64,000 nucleotides of DNA from positions 1 to 64,000 of the forward strand of contig JANNXJ010000016.1 of NCBI GenBank assembly GCA_031409515.1. Direction: 5' to 3'. Positions 1 to 7,596 of the stretch are shown piece by piece. The stretch comes from SHZI01 sp031409515 (GTDB lineage Bacteria > Pseudomonadota > Gammaproteobacteria > Steroidobacterales > GCA-2729495). The position numbers were made by a program, and so were the translations under genes. Within the stretch, counting starts at the first letter, position 1. Each line of letters starts with the position of its first letter. Under the pieces are notes generated by a model, which was not told the origin of the DNA, did not search any database, and saw nothing but the letters and a program-made list of their open reading frames with translations.

Positions 1-20
1 GCTTATTTTTTTTTGGATTC

Positions 21-87
21 AGAGGTACCGGGTTGGGCTTCGCGCAACTTGGCGGCCAAGGCGCCCTATGCCAAACCCGGTACCTCT
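21..87. repeat. 14-bp perfect inverted repeat at left edge
   Basis: AGAGGTACCGGGTT at 21-34 is matched by its exact reverse complement at 74-87, with a 39-base spacer that itself holds a small palindrome (CTTGGC at 48-53 and GCCAAG at 55-60). The right arm runs into the stop codon of the L,D-transpeptidase gene. A T-rich tract (4-14) lies on the plus-strand 5' side of the stem. Read on the minus strand the stem is therefore followed by A residues, so it is not a canonical intrinsic terminator for the minus-strand gene. The T tract could instead end a plus-strand gene lying left of the window. Confidence 0.5.
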
Positions 88-1061
88 CAGAAAGCAGCTA
101 CCGACTGCCCCACCGAAAGTGCGGAACCGACTTTCACTGGAATGCCATCCCGCCGACGATAAGCCTCTTCGACTACCTGCCAGTCGATCCGGGCGGGACG
201 CTCACGGGTGAGCAGAACGTACTGCTCGGTAAGCGCTGTCATCTCCCGGTCACGGGTGGAGCGGTCGTCCTCCAGAGGGGGATGGACTTCCAGGTAGAGG
301 TCATTGCCCGACCAGCCGAACTTGTAGGGCTGGTTCATGATGGTCACCGGCGTCTTGACGGGGATCTGGGGAAACAGCTTCTCGATATCCTCGGGGTACA
401 TGCGGATACACCCGTGGGTCACCTGCATGCCAACACCGACAGGCTTGTTGGTCCCGTGGATGAGGTACCCGCTGGCGCTGAGACGCAGGGCATACTGGCC
501 GAGGGGATTATCCGGACCCGCCGGGATCACTTCAGCCAGATAACCGCGACCGTCTTCCAGATGCTCCTTGCGGATCGACTCGGGAGGGTACCAGGCCGGG
601 TCCTTCTGCTTGGCAGTCACCGCCCAGCGACCGATCGGGGTCGCCCAATCCATGCGACCGATACTGATGGGGTAGGTCGAAACCATGGACTGGCCGTCGC
701 GCTTGAAATAGTGATAGAGGCGGTACTCCGCAATATTCACGACGATGCCATCCCGGGTGGTTCCCGGCAGCAGAAAACTCGTCGGCAGGACAATGGAGGT
801 CCCATCCCCGGGCAGCCACACGTCCACCTTGGGGTTCGCCCACACGATCTCTTCGTAGCCAAGCCCGTGGATCCGGGCAATATCGGTCAGTGTGTCATCG
901 TGGTTGGCAGCTACCTTGGTAGCTGCGCCGACCAGTTGCACGCCAGGCAACAGGGGAAAGGTGTCTGCGCTGGCCCGTGCGCTCCCAGGCAAGAGTAAGC
1001 CAAACAACAGGAGCAGCCCTACCAGGGTGCCTGACCATAACTCGGTGGGTAGTCGCCGCAT
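87..1061 (-). CDS. LysM-YkuD L,D-transpeptidase, exported
   Basis: Predicted periplasmic L,D-transpeptidase of the ErfK/YbiS type, which would make 3-3 crosslinks or attach proteins to peptidoglycan. The product is 324 aa: a signal peptide (about 1-31), a LysM-like segment (about 45-95) and a YkuD domain (about 105-245) with the catalytic motif HGCIRM (His216, Cys218) and an upstream IHGT histidine (His202). The start chosen is the ATG at 1061, which overlaps the upstream transporter stop as TGATG. An ORF extension to 1097 would put 12 residues before the signal peptide and is less likely. The C-terminal tail of about 75 residues is charged and outside the family core. Confidence 0.88.
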   Translation of the reverse strand: MRRLPTELWSGTLVGLLLLFGLLLPGSARASADTFPLLPGVQLVGAATKVAANHDDTLTDIARIHGLGYEEIVWANPKVDVWLPGDGTSIVLPTSFLLPGTTRDGIVVNIAEYRLYHYFKRDGQSMVSTYPISIGRMDWATPIGRWAVTAKQKDPAWYPPESIRKEHLEDGRGYLAEVIPAGPDNPLGQYALRLSASGYLIHGTNKPVGVGMQVTHGCIRMYPEDIEKLFPQIPVKTPVTIMNQPYKFGWSGNDLYLEVHPPLEDDRSTRDREMTALTEQYVLLTRERPARIDWQVVEEAYRRRDGIPVKVGSALSVGQSVAAF

Positions 1062-2560
1062 CACTGCGCTCCAATGAAGGGGATAATGATCCCGCAAGTA
1101 ACTGCCGTAATAAACAAAATCCCCAGAATATTGAGAAAAAAACCTGCCTTAGCCATCTGCCCTGCTGTGACGCGGCCAGTGCCGTAGGCGATCGCGTTCG
1201 GCGGCGTGGCCACCGGGAGCATGAAGCCGCAGCTCGCGGCAAAGCAGGCAGCCAGTACAAGGGGGACAGGGGCAAGGCCCGCCCCGATGGCGAGGGACGC
1301 CAGAACAGGCACCACGGTCGTGGCTGTGGCCACGTTGCTGGCGATCTCCGAGAGATAGACGACCACTGCTGCGACCCCGGCGATAAGCACCCACGTGGGG
1401 AGACGCTCGAGGCCCTGGCCCTGCGCGGCCACGTAATCGGCAAGCCCGGTCTGTTCAAAGCTGGCCGCCAGACTCAGGCCGCCACCAAACAGGAGCAGTA
1501 ATCCCCAGGGGACGCGAGCCGCCGTGGGCCAGTCCATCAGGTAACGGGAATCATCAGAGCCACGGGTGCCAGAAGGCAGAACGAACAGCAGGATCGCCGC
1601 ACTGATCGCAATGCCGGCGTCTGTCAGCCCAGCTAAGGGACTCATCCCGGCAACAGTCACCTCAGTCAGCGGGGCACGAAAAATCCAGGCAAACGCCGTG
1701 ACGAGAAAGATGCCTGCCGTCAGGCGCTCAGGGCGGGTTACGGGCCCCAGCTGACCCGTCAGCCCCGCGAGGACCTGCCCGGTTCCCGGCAGCGGTTCGT
1801 GACCCAGCCGGAAGACGACGCGCGTCAGCAGCCACCAGGCTCCGAGCAGGAGGAGAACGACGAGGGGCATGGCCACGATCATCCAGTCGAGAAACGTAAT
1901 CTCCTGCTGCAACTGGCCGTTGATGAATGACGCGACAAAGACATTCGGCGCCGTGCCAATCATGGTGCCCATGCCGCCAATCGATGCGGCGTAGGCGACA
2001 CCGAGCACCAGAGCCGTGCCGACCTTCTGCGTACGGGGATCGGCAGGACTGGCCTCCTCCAGGGTATCGATCACGCTGACGGCAACCGGCAGCATCATCA
2101 GCGTCGTGGCCGTATTGGTGACCCAGAGACTGAGAAATGCCGTAATGCCCATGAAGGCGCCAACGATATGGGCCGGACGCGAACCGACGAGGGGCAGCAG
2201 GGTCAGTGCGACACGCCGATGCAGACCCCAGCGCTCCAGGGCAAGTGCCAGAATAAAGCCGCCAAAAAACAGGAAGATCAGTGGGTCCCCATAGGCACCG
2301 GCAGCCTCCGCCACTGTCGCCGTGCCCAACAGCGGAAAGAGGGCCAGTGGCAACAGGGCGGTTACGTAGACCGGAATCACATCCGTGATCCACCAGAGCG
2401 CCATCCAGGCAGTCACTGCCGCAGCCCCGTGAGCGCCGGGCCCCAGGGTGCGCTGGACGCCCTCAGGCGAGAGATACTCGGACGGCAACTGGAAGTACAC
2501 GAGGACAGCCAGCAGGGGCCCGGCCAGGATCGCCAGCCACCGATGCCGCATTTCAAGCAT
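1061..2560 (-). CDS. SLC13/DASS family sodium:anion symporter
   Basis: Inner-membrane transporter of the divalent anion:Na+ symporter family, which moves dicarboxylates, tricarboxylates, sulfate or similar anions. The 499-aa product has about 12 or more hydrophobic segments and the two family ligand/sodium loops, here a TNT variant near residues 148-150 in WVTNTATT and SNV near 408-410 in SEIASNVATATT. A TAPN motif lies near 203. The substrate cannot be read from sequence. It lies 21 bases after fabH and overlaps the next gene by one base, so it is probably the penultimate gene of the yceD-rpmF-plsX-fabH transcript. Confidence 0.87.
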   Translation of the reverse strand: MLEMRHRWLAILAGPLLAVLVYFQLPSEYLSPEGVQRTLGPGAHGAAAVTAWMALWWITDVIPVYVTALLPLALFPLLGTATVAEAAGAYGDPLIFLFFGGFILALALERWGLHRRVALTLLPLVGSRPAHIVGAFMGITAFLSLWVTNTATTLMMLPVAVSVIDTLEEASPADPRTQKVGTALVLGVAYAASIGGMGTMIGTAPNVFVASFINGQLQQEITFLDWMIVAMPLVVLLLLGAWWLLTRVVFRLGHEPLPGTGQVLAGLTGQLGPVTRPERLTAGIFLVTAFAWIFRAPLTEVTVAGMSPLAGLTDAGIAISAAILLFVLPSGTRGSDDSRYLMDWPTAARVPWGLLLLFGGGLSLAASFEQTGLADYVAAQGQGLERLPTWVLIAGVAAVVVYLSEIASNVATATTVVPVLASLAIGAGLAPVPLVLAACFAASCGFMLPVATPPNAIAYGTGRVTAGQMAKAGFFLNILGILFITAVTCGIIIPFIGAQ

Positions 2561-2581
2561 GGGGCAGCCCTGCCTGGAGGG

Positions 2582-3550
2582 TCAGTAGCGGACCAGAGCG
2601 GAGCCCCACGTGAGGCCTCCGCCGAAGGCTTCAAGCAACAACAGGTCGCCCCGCTTCACCCGCCCGTCCCGGACCGCCACATCAAGTGCGATCGGGACTG
2701 ACGCGGCGGAAGTGTTGCCGTGGTCCTGCAGGGTCAGCACGACCTTTTCCATGGGCAGGTCCAGACGCCTGGCGGTAGCCTGAATGATGCGGATATTGGC
2801 CTGGTGGGGAATCAGCCAGTCGATGGCGCTGCGCTCCAGATGATTGGCGGTCAGGGCCTGGTCGACTATGCCCTCCAGGGTCTTGACTGCCACCTTGAAG
2901 ACCTCGTTGCCCTTCATCTGCATGAAGGGTCGCTCGGTGTCTTCAGGCTTCTGCGGTCGCGACGTACCGTAGGGATGGTAGAGGAGGTCCCCGTAGTGGC
3001 CATCTGCGCCCAGGTGGCAGGAAAGCACACCCGGTTCATCCGCTGGCTTGAGGACTACGGCTCCGGCGCCGTCCCCGAACAGCACGCACGTAGATCGATC
3101 GCTCCAGTCAACGATCCTCGACAGGGTCTCAGCACCAATCACCAGCGCACACTTGGCAGCACCACTGGCTACGAAACGGTCAGCCATGGTCAGCGCGTAG
3201 ATGAAGCCACTGCACGCCGCCTCGAGGCTGAAGGCCGGACAGCCATGAATCCCGAGCCTCCGCTGGACGAGGCAGCCGACATTCGGAAAGACCAGATCGG
3301 GGGTCGTCGTGCCTACCACCAGGAAATCAATGTCATCTGCCGTAACGCCAGCAGCATCCATTGCCTGGCGAGCCGCCTGCTCAGCGAGGTCGCTGGTGGC
3401 CTGGTTATCCGCTGCGATGTGCCGACGTTCAATGCCGGTTCGGGTCCGGATCCACTCCTCCGTGGTATCCACCATCGACTCCAGCTCGCGGTTCGAGAGA
3501 ATACGCTCGGGCAGATAGCGTCCGGTGCCGGCAATCCGTGAGTAGATCAT
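2582..3550 (-). CDS. fabH: 3-oxoacyl-ACP synthase III (KAS III)
   Basis: Initiates type II fatty acid synthesis by condensing acetyl-CoA with malonyl-ACP in the cytosol. The 322-aa length is normal for the family. The catalytic triad is visible: Cys113 in EAACSGF, His248 in PHQANIRI and Asn278 in HGNTSAAS. The start codon ATG overlaps the plsX stop by four bases (ATGA, 3547-3550), the usual plsX-fabH coupling. fabD, fabG and acpP, which often follow, are absent here; the gene is followed by a transporter instead. Confidence 0.97.
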   Translation of the reverse strand: MIYSRIAGTGRYLPERILSNRELESMVDTTEEWIRTRTGIERRHIAADNQATSDLAEQAARQAMDAAGVTADDIDFLVVGTTTPDLVFPNVGCLVQRRLGIHGCPAFSLEAACSGFIYALTMADRFVASGAAKCALVIGAETLSRIVDWSDRSTCVLFGDGAGAVVLKPADEPGVLSCHLGADGHYGDLLYHPYGTSRPQKPEDTERPFMQMKGNEVFKVAVKTLEGIVDQALTANHLERSAIDWLIPHQANIRIIQATARRLDLPMEKVVLTLQDHGNTSAASVPIALDVAVRDGRVKRGDLLLLEAFGGGLTWGSALVRY

Positions 3551-4557
3551 GCCACCTGCTCGCCCATGAGTTCCCTGATCTGATCGGGAACACGCTTCGT
3601 GGCTTCCAGTTCCGCTACGGAAATTGCCTGCTGGAAAGCCAGCACGTCGGCACCACCGTGACTCTTGATGACGATGCCGTTGAGTCCTACCAGGCTCGCG
3701 CCATTGTAGCGCCGCGGATCGAGACGGCGGCCCAGGGACGTCAGCACCGGCCAGGCCACCAGGCCCGCCAGTCGGCCATAGAGGCTGGCGTGAAACTCCA
3801 CCTCAAGAAAGTGCCGGATCAGCTTGGCGGTGCCCTCCATCGACTTGAGGGCCACGTTGCCGCTGAAGCCATCACAGACCACCACATCGGCGCGGTCATC
3901 CTGAATGGCGTCGGCCTCGACGAAGCCAACGTAGTTGAGGTGGCTTGCCGCCAGGCGCAGGGCCGCCTGCTTGACGGTTTCATTCCCCTTGATGTCTTCC
4001 TCGCCAATGTTGAGGAGACCAATCCGGGGCTTCTCAATGCCTTCCGTGACCCGGGCTACTACCGAGCCCATGATGGCGAACTGACAGAGCTGCTCTACCG
4101 TGCAGTCTGCATTGGCGCCCAGGTCCAGCATGTAGATAGCGCCATGTCGGGTCGGTAGCCGGGCCATGATGGCGGGCCGTTCAATGCCGGGCAGCATCTT
4201 GAGGACGAAGTGGCCGGTAGCCATGAGGGCACCTGTATTCCCGGCACTGACGCAGGCGTGCGCTGCGCCCTCTCTGACCAGGTCGATAGCGACCCGCATG
4301 GATGAATCTTTCTTTTTCCGCAGGGCGTCGGCCGGGGGCTCATCCATGAGCACAATCTGGCGAGCGTCGCGAATCTCGACCGTCGGAGGGATGCCACCGG
4401 AGGCAATGGCCAGCTGCTCAAGGACCTCGCGCTGACCCACCAGGAGGATGCGCACCCCAGGATGCTCACGCACAAAATCTATGGCTGCCGGGACGCACAC
4501 CTTTGCTCCCGCATCTCCGCTCATGGCATCAACGGCAATCGTAACGGGCTCTGCCAT
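3547..4557 (-). CDS. plsX: Phosphate acyltransferase PlsX
   Basis: Makes acyl-phosphate from acyl-ACP for the PlsY step of phospholipid synthesis; a peripheral membrane enzyme. The 336-aa product has the family N-terminus (TIAVDAMSGDAG), the central SAGNTGALMA segment and the C-terminal region VGLNGIVIKSHG. It lies 106 bases downstream of rpmF and is translationally coupled to fabH. The arrangement yceD-rpmF-plsX-fabH matches the conserved proteobacterial cluster that ties ribosome and lipid synthesis together. Confidence 0.97.
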   Translation of the reverse strand: MAEPVTIAVDAMSGDAGAKVCVPAAIDFVREHPGVRILLVGQREVLEQLAIASGGIPPTVEIRDARQIVLMDEPPADALRKKKDSSMRVAIDLVREGAAHACVSAGNTGALMATGHFVLKMLPGIERPAIMARLPTRHGAIYMLDLGANADCTVEQLCQFAIMGSVVARVTEGIEKPRIGLLNIGEEDIKGNETVKQAALRLAASHLNYVGFVEADAIQDDRADVVVCDGFSGNVALKSMEGTAKLIRHFLEVEFHASLYGRLAGLVAWPVLTSLGRRLDPRRYNGASLVGLNGIVIKSHGGADVLAFQQAISVAELEATKRVPDQIRELMGEQVA

Positions 4558-4663
4558 CAGTGGCCCCTTGTGCGTGATGTCGCTGAGGCGTCAACCGCGG
4601 ATACCCGACTTGCGGGCCCGGGAAAGCATGGACTCCCGCCCGGTGATCGGGCGGCGCAAGCGA

Positions 4664-4855
4664 CTACTCGGCGTCGCCGTCGTCGCGGGTCTCTAGGACT
4701 TTCTTGCCACGATAATAGCCATCGGCGCTGATGTGATGCCGCCGATGAGTCTCGCCGCTCGTCGGCTCGACAGAGATGGGCGGGCTCTTCAGCCGGTCGT
4801 GGGATTGACGCATGCCCTTGCGGGAAGGGGTCACACGACTCTTTTGTACTGCCAT
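4664..4855 (-). CDS. rpmF: 50S ribosomal protein L32
   Basis: Small basic large-subunit ribosomal protein of 63 aa. The N-terminus MAVQKSRVTPSRKGMRQSHD and the C-terminal RRHHISADGYYRGKKV segment are characteristic of L32. It has none of the cysteines seen in the zinc-binding form of the protein, so it is the C-minus type. It sits 18 bases after yceD and is followed by a 106-base spacer before plsX. Confidence 0.97.
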   Translation of the reverse strand: MAVQKSRVTPSRKGMRQSHDRLKSPPISVEPTSGETHRRHHISADGYYRGKKVLETRDDGDAE

Positions 4856-4873
4856 TGCAGATCTCCTGGTAAA

Positions 4874-5422
4874 TCACTCATCACCCTGCCGGTCACCACG
4901 ACCAAGCAGGTCGGCGAGCCCGGCCAGTGGCCGATGCATCTCGCCTGAAATCAGTCTCGCGTCACGGCCACAGGATGTCTCGTCCGAGTGCTTGGGGGCC
5001 AACGGCAGCCACGCCAGGACCTCGTCTTCAACCACCTGTGCTGGCAGAAGCTCGCCATCTTCGAGCAGCACCGTATCAAACGGATCGGGCAGCTCCGCTG
5101 CCTTCTCTTCGCTCCTGACCATGGTCAGCAGCACCTCTATTGCCACCGGCAGAACCAGCGGCTGAAGACAGCGCTGACAGGCCAGGTCAACCGCTCCAGC
5201 CACCCTCAGCTGAACCTGGGGGTGAACCTGGGAGTCAACTTGCAAATGTCCTTCCGATCCCGACTGGAAAGTTAAGCTGGCCCGCAGGCTGGTCTCGTGA
5301 CCTGCCGAAGGAGAAAGGGCCGCCAGGCGTGCGAGGGAGGCCACGGGAAAGACCAGATCCAGAGTCGACCCGCCGGCGACCAGATCCTCAAGTTCAGCCG
5401 ATCCGATACGCTCCACCTCCAT
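4874..5422 (-). CDS. yceD: YceD/DUF177 large-subunit rRNA accumulation protein
   Basis: Cytosolic protein needed for normal 23S rRNA levels; the family always neighbours rpmF. The CQRC pair (about residue 92 from the start chosen here) and the EDEVLAWLPLAP segment fit DUF177. Three starts are possible: TTG at 5461, ATG at 5434 and ATG at 5422. I prefer 5422 (182 aa), because a near-consensus promoter (TTGACA, 17-base spacer, TATCAT at 5461-5433) overlaps the two upstream candidates and would start transcription near 5426. If that promoter is not real, 5434 has a plausible AGGG ribosome site. Confidence 0.85.
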   Translation of the reverse strand: MEVERIGSAELEDLVAGGSTLDLVFPVASLARLAALSPSAGHETSLRASLTFQSGSEGHLQVDSQVHPQVQLRVAGAVDLACQRCLQPLVLPVAIEVLLTMVRSEEKAAELPDPFDTVLLEDGELLPAQVVEDEVLAWLPLAPKHSDETSCGRDARLISGEMHRPLAGLADLLGRGDRQGDE

Positions 5423-5432
5423 CGCGGTACGC

Positions 5433-5461
5433 ATGATAGGTACCCTGCGGGAGTGTGTCAA
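5433..5461 (-). promoter_or_regulatory. Sigma-70-type promoter for yceD-rpmF-plsX-fabH
   Basis: On the minus strand TTGACA (5461-5456), a 17-base spacer and TATCAT (5438-5433) form a near-consensus sigma-70 promoter. Transcription is expected near 5426, only about four bases before the ATG at 5422. The yceD mRNA would then be almost leaderless. This is a motif reading only. Confidence 0.55.
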
Positions 5462-5496
5462 AATTCAGTCACTGCACCTTTCGGAGCCTGCCCGCC

Positions 5497-6084
5497 TTGA
5501 TTCCGCCCCCGCACGTCCTGCTGGCTTCCCAGTCCCCCTATCGCCGGGAACTCCTGAGCCGCCTGCTGGAGGACTTTGAGACCTTTGCGCCCAACGTGGA
5601 CGAGTCGCGACAGCCGGGGGAAGGGCCCAGGGCACTGGCGCTCCGGCTGGCCCAGCTGAAGGCGTCTGCTGGAAGGATTCACCACCCGCCGGCGCTCATT
5701 ATCGGCAGCGACCAGGTTGCCGCCCTGGGCAATGAGGCCCTGGGAAAGCCCGGTACGGCGGAGCGTGCCATAGAACAGCTGCTCCGCTGCTCGGGGCAGC
5801 TGGTGGAGTTCCATACCGCAGTCTGGGTCGAGGGGCCCGGCGACACACCCGGGGTCAGCCATGTCGATACGACCCGGGTCCGCTTCCGGCACCTCACGCG
5901 GCCTGAGGCGGAGAGTTATGTCGCAGCGGACCAGCCCCTGGACTGCGCCGGCAGCTTCAAGGCAGAACGTCGTGGCGTGCTGCTGCTCGAGAGCATCGAC
6001 AGTCAGGACCCCACGGCAATCCAGGGACTACCACTCATCTGGCTCGGCGGGATCCTGCTGAGACGTGGGGTCCCGCTGCTCTAG
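5497..6084 (+). CDS. Maf-family nucleotide pyrophosphatase (YceF-like)
   Basis: Hydrolyses non-canonical or methylated nucleoside triphosphates to the monophosphate; YceF-type members act on 7-methyl-GTP. The product shows the Maf N-terminal motif LLASQSPYRRELL, the FAPNVDESRQPGE segment and IIGSDQVAAL with its catalytic Asp. The start chosen is TTG at 5497 (195 aa), which places the conserved motif near residue 6 and has GGAG about ten bases upstream. A GTG at 5455 would add 14 residues not typical of the family and would leave little room for promoters toward yceD. Divergent from yceD and convergent with rluC. Confidence 0.92.
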   Translation: MIPPPHVLLASQSPYRRELLSRLLEDFETFAPNVDESRQPGEGPRALALRLAQLKASAGRIHHPPALIIGSDQVAALGNEALGKPGTAERAIEQLLRCSGQLVEFHTAVWVEGPGDTPGVSHVDTTRVRFRHLTRPEAESYVAADQPLDCAGSFKAERRGVLLLESIDSQDPTAIQGLPLIWLGGILLRRGVPLL

Positions 6085-6104
6085 GGTCTGAAAGACGGGC
6101 TGCT

Positions 6105-7094
6105 TTAGCCAGAGCGCCGGGTTGTCGGCACGGTCCTGCGCAAGCGCTCCAGCGGGGCGGTCAGGTCCTCACCGAGCGGTGCCTCAACGGCTAATTTTTC
6201 CCCGCTTGCCGGATGCGTGAAGACCAGCCGTCTGGCATGGAGGAAGAGGCGCTTGAGCCCCTGCCCCGCCGTGACGGGATCCGCTGCCGGTCCATAGCGC
6301 TCGTCACCGGCAACCGGATGACCGATTGACGCGGCGTGGACCCGGATCTGGTGGGTGCGCCCGGTGGCCAGATGCACTTCAGCAAGCACCGCCTCAGGGA
6401 ACCGCTCCAGCGGCACGAAGTGTGTGACTGACTGCTTGCCGGCAGCATCAACGCGGACGTGCCGCTCACCACCACGGCGCTCATCAGTCAACAAGGGTGC
6501 GTCGACAGTGCGTTCCCGCCCGTGCCAGTTGCCAAGCAGCAGAGCGTGATAGCGCTTATCGATGCTCCCCTCACGAAACTGTGTATGGAGTGCCCGGAGA
6601 GCGGCTGGTCGCTTGGCAATCAACAGGCAGCCACTCGTATCCCGATCCAGCCGGTGCACCAACTCCAGTTTGCTGTGGGGGCCCCGGGTCGCCCGGAGCA
6701 GCTCAATGGCGCCCAGGCTGATACCGCTCCCGCCATGGACTGCCAGCCCGGACGGCTTGTTGAGGACCAGCAGATCAGCGTCTTCGTGGAGCACCAGCGC
6801 TTCGATCCAGTCGGTATGCAAGCGGCTTGGCGGCGGCGCGTTGGTGGCATCCGGCTGCCGCACCGGCGGCACCCGGACTTCATCCCCGGAGACCAGTCGG
6901 TAGCTCGCCTGGACGCGCTTGCTGTTGACCCGCACCTGGCCACTGCGAATCAGGCGATAAACGTGGGCCCGGGGAACCCCCTTCAGGTAGGTCAGCAGGA
7001 AGTTGTCGAGCCGGCGACCGGCTTCGTCAGTGCCCGTGGTGACGCGGGCGACTTTTGGGGCGGCAGCGTTCGCCGGATTTCCTGTCGCTGCCAA
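6105..7094 (-). CDS. rluC: 23S rRNA pseudouridine synthase RluC
   Basis: Isomerises uridines 955, 2504 and 2580 (E. coli numbering) in 23S rRNA. The 329-aa product has an N-terminal S4 RNA-binding domain (about 20-85) and the RluA-class catalytic motif HRLDRDTSG. The length and the N-terminal alignment to RluC (DEAGRRLDNFL, LKGVPRAHVYR) support a TTG start at 7094 with AGAGG about ten bases upstream. It is divergent from rne across a 500-base gap, the classical rluC-rne arrangement. Confidence 0.94.
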   Translation of the reverse strand: MAATGNPANAAAPKVARVTTGTDEAGRRLDNFLLTYLKGVPRAHVYRLIRSGQVRVNSKRVQASYRLVSGDEVRVPPVRQPDATNAPPPSRLHTDWIEALVLHEDADLLVLNKPSGLAVHGGSGISLGAIELLRATRGPHSKLELVHRLDRDTSGCLLIAKRPAALRALHTQFREGSIDKRYHALLLGNWHGRERTVDAPLLTDERRGGERHVRVDAAGKQSVTHFVPLERFPEAVLAEVHLATGRTHQIRVHAASIGHPVAGDERYGPAADPVTAGQGLKRLFLHARRLVFTHPASGEKLAVEAPLGEDLTAPLERLRRTVPTTRRSG

Positions 7095-7596
7095 GGGCTT
7101 AGGCCTCTGTCTGCATTGCTGGCGTGAGTTACCGCTGTTATAGTAACCAACTGCTAGGCCAAGCGTAGTCGGCTGTCAATCCCCCGCGGCTTTCCAGCCC
7201 CCGACTGGCCCATGCAGTCTCCATCGACCCGCCGCTTGGCAGGTCGCAAGGCAAATCCCGCCCCTGGCGGGCAAGAGCGGGCCTCCTGCTGGTGTGGTTG
7301 ACTTGGACTGAACCAAGAGAGCCATGTCGGGGTCGGTCAGGCGAGAATTCCGAGGATCTGACGCGTGGCTAGCTGCAAGGCACTAAGAACTCACCGCAGA
7401 CTCGAATCCGGGCACGGAACGGTCGGACAGTCGTTCGCGTTCAACCCTGCCCCAAGTCCTGACCAACAACCTGACCGGCACCACCCGGGAAGCCCATTTT
7501 TTATTGATACAGGTTCGCATCCAAGTACAGACATGGCTGCAGGCGCACGTCCTGTGACCAGTCTCGTCACCTGTCATTTTTCGCATGCAGGGTCCT
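7095..7596 (+). promoter_or_regulatory. rluC-rne intergenic region and long rne leader
   Basis: This is the only gene-free stretch over 300 bases in the window. On the plus strand TTGCTG (7116-7121), a 17-base spacer and TATAGT (7139-7144) with an upstream TGT resemble an extended -10 promoter for rne, giving a leader of about 445 nt. The leader contains a GC stem CCCGCC-cct-GGCGGG (7257-7271). E. coli rne has a 361-nt leader whose hairpins let RNase E repress its own message; the same logic is inferred here. The sequence beyond the stem holds no ORF I would support. Confidence 0.5.

Noticed and set aside
21..87. Inverted repeat at the left edge as an intrinsic terminator for the L,D-transpeptidase
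   Set aside because: On the minus strand the stem is followed by A residues rather than a U tract, so it lacks a terminator signature in that direction.
33..998. Plus-strand ORF of 321 codons opposite the L,D-transpeptidase
   Set aside because: It is the antisense of a clear YkuD gene, has no recognisable domain and its composition follows the other strand's codon pattern.
4557..4877. Minus-strand 106-codon ORF spanning rpmF
   Set aside because: It is out of frame with rpmF, whose product is unmistakable, and the 106-base rpmF-plsX gap needs no gene.
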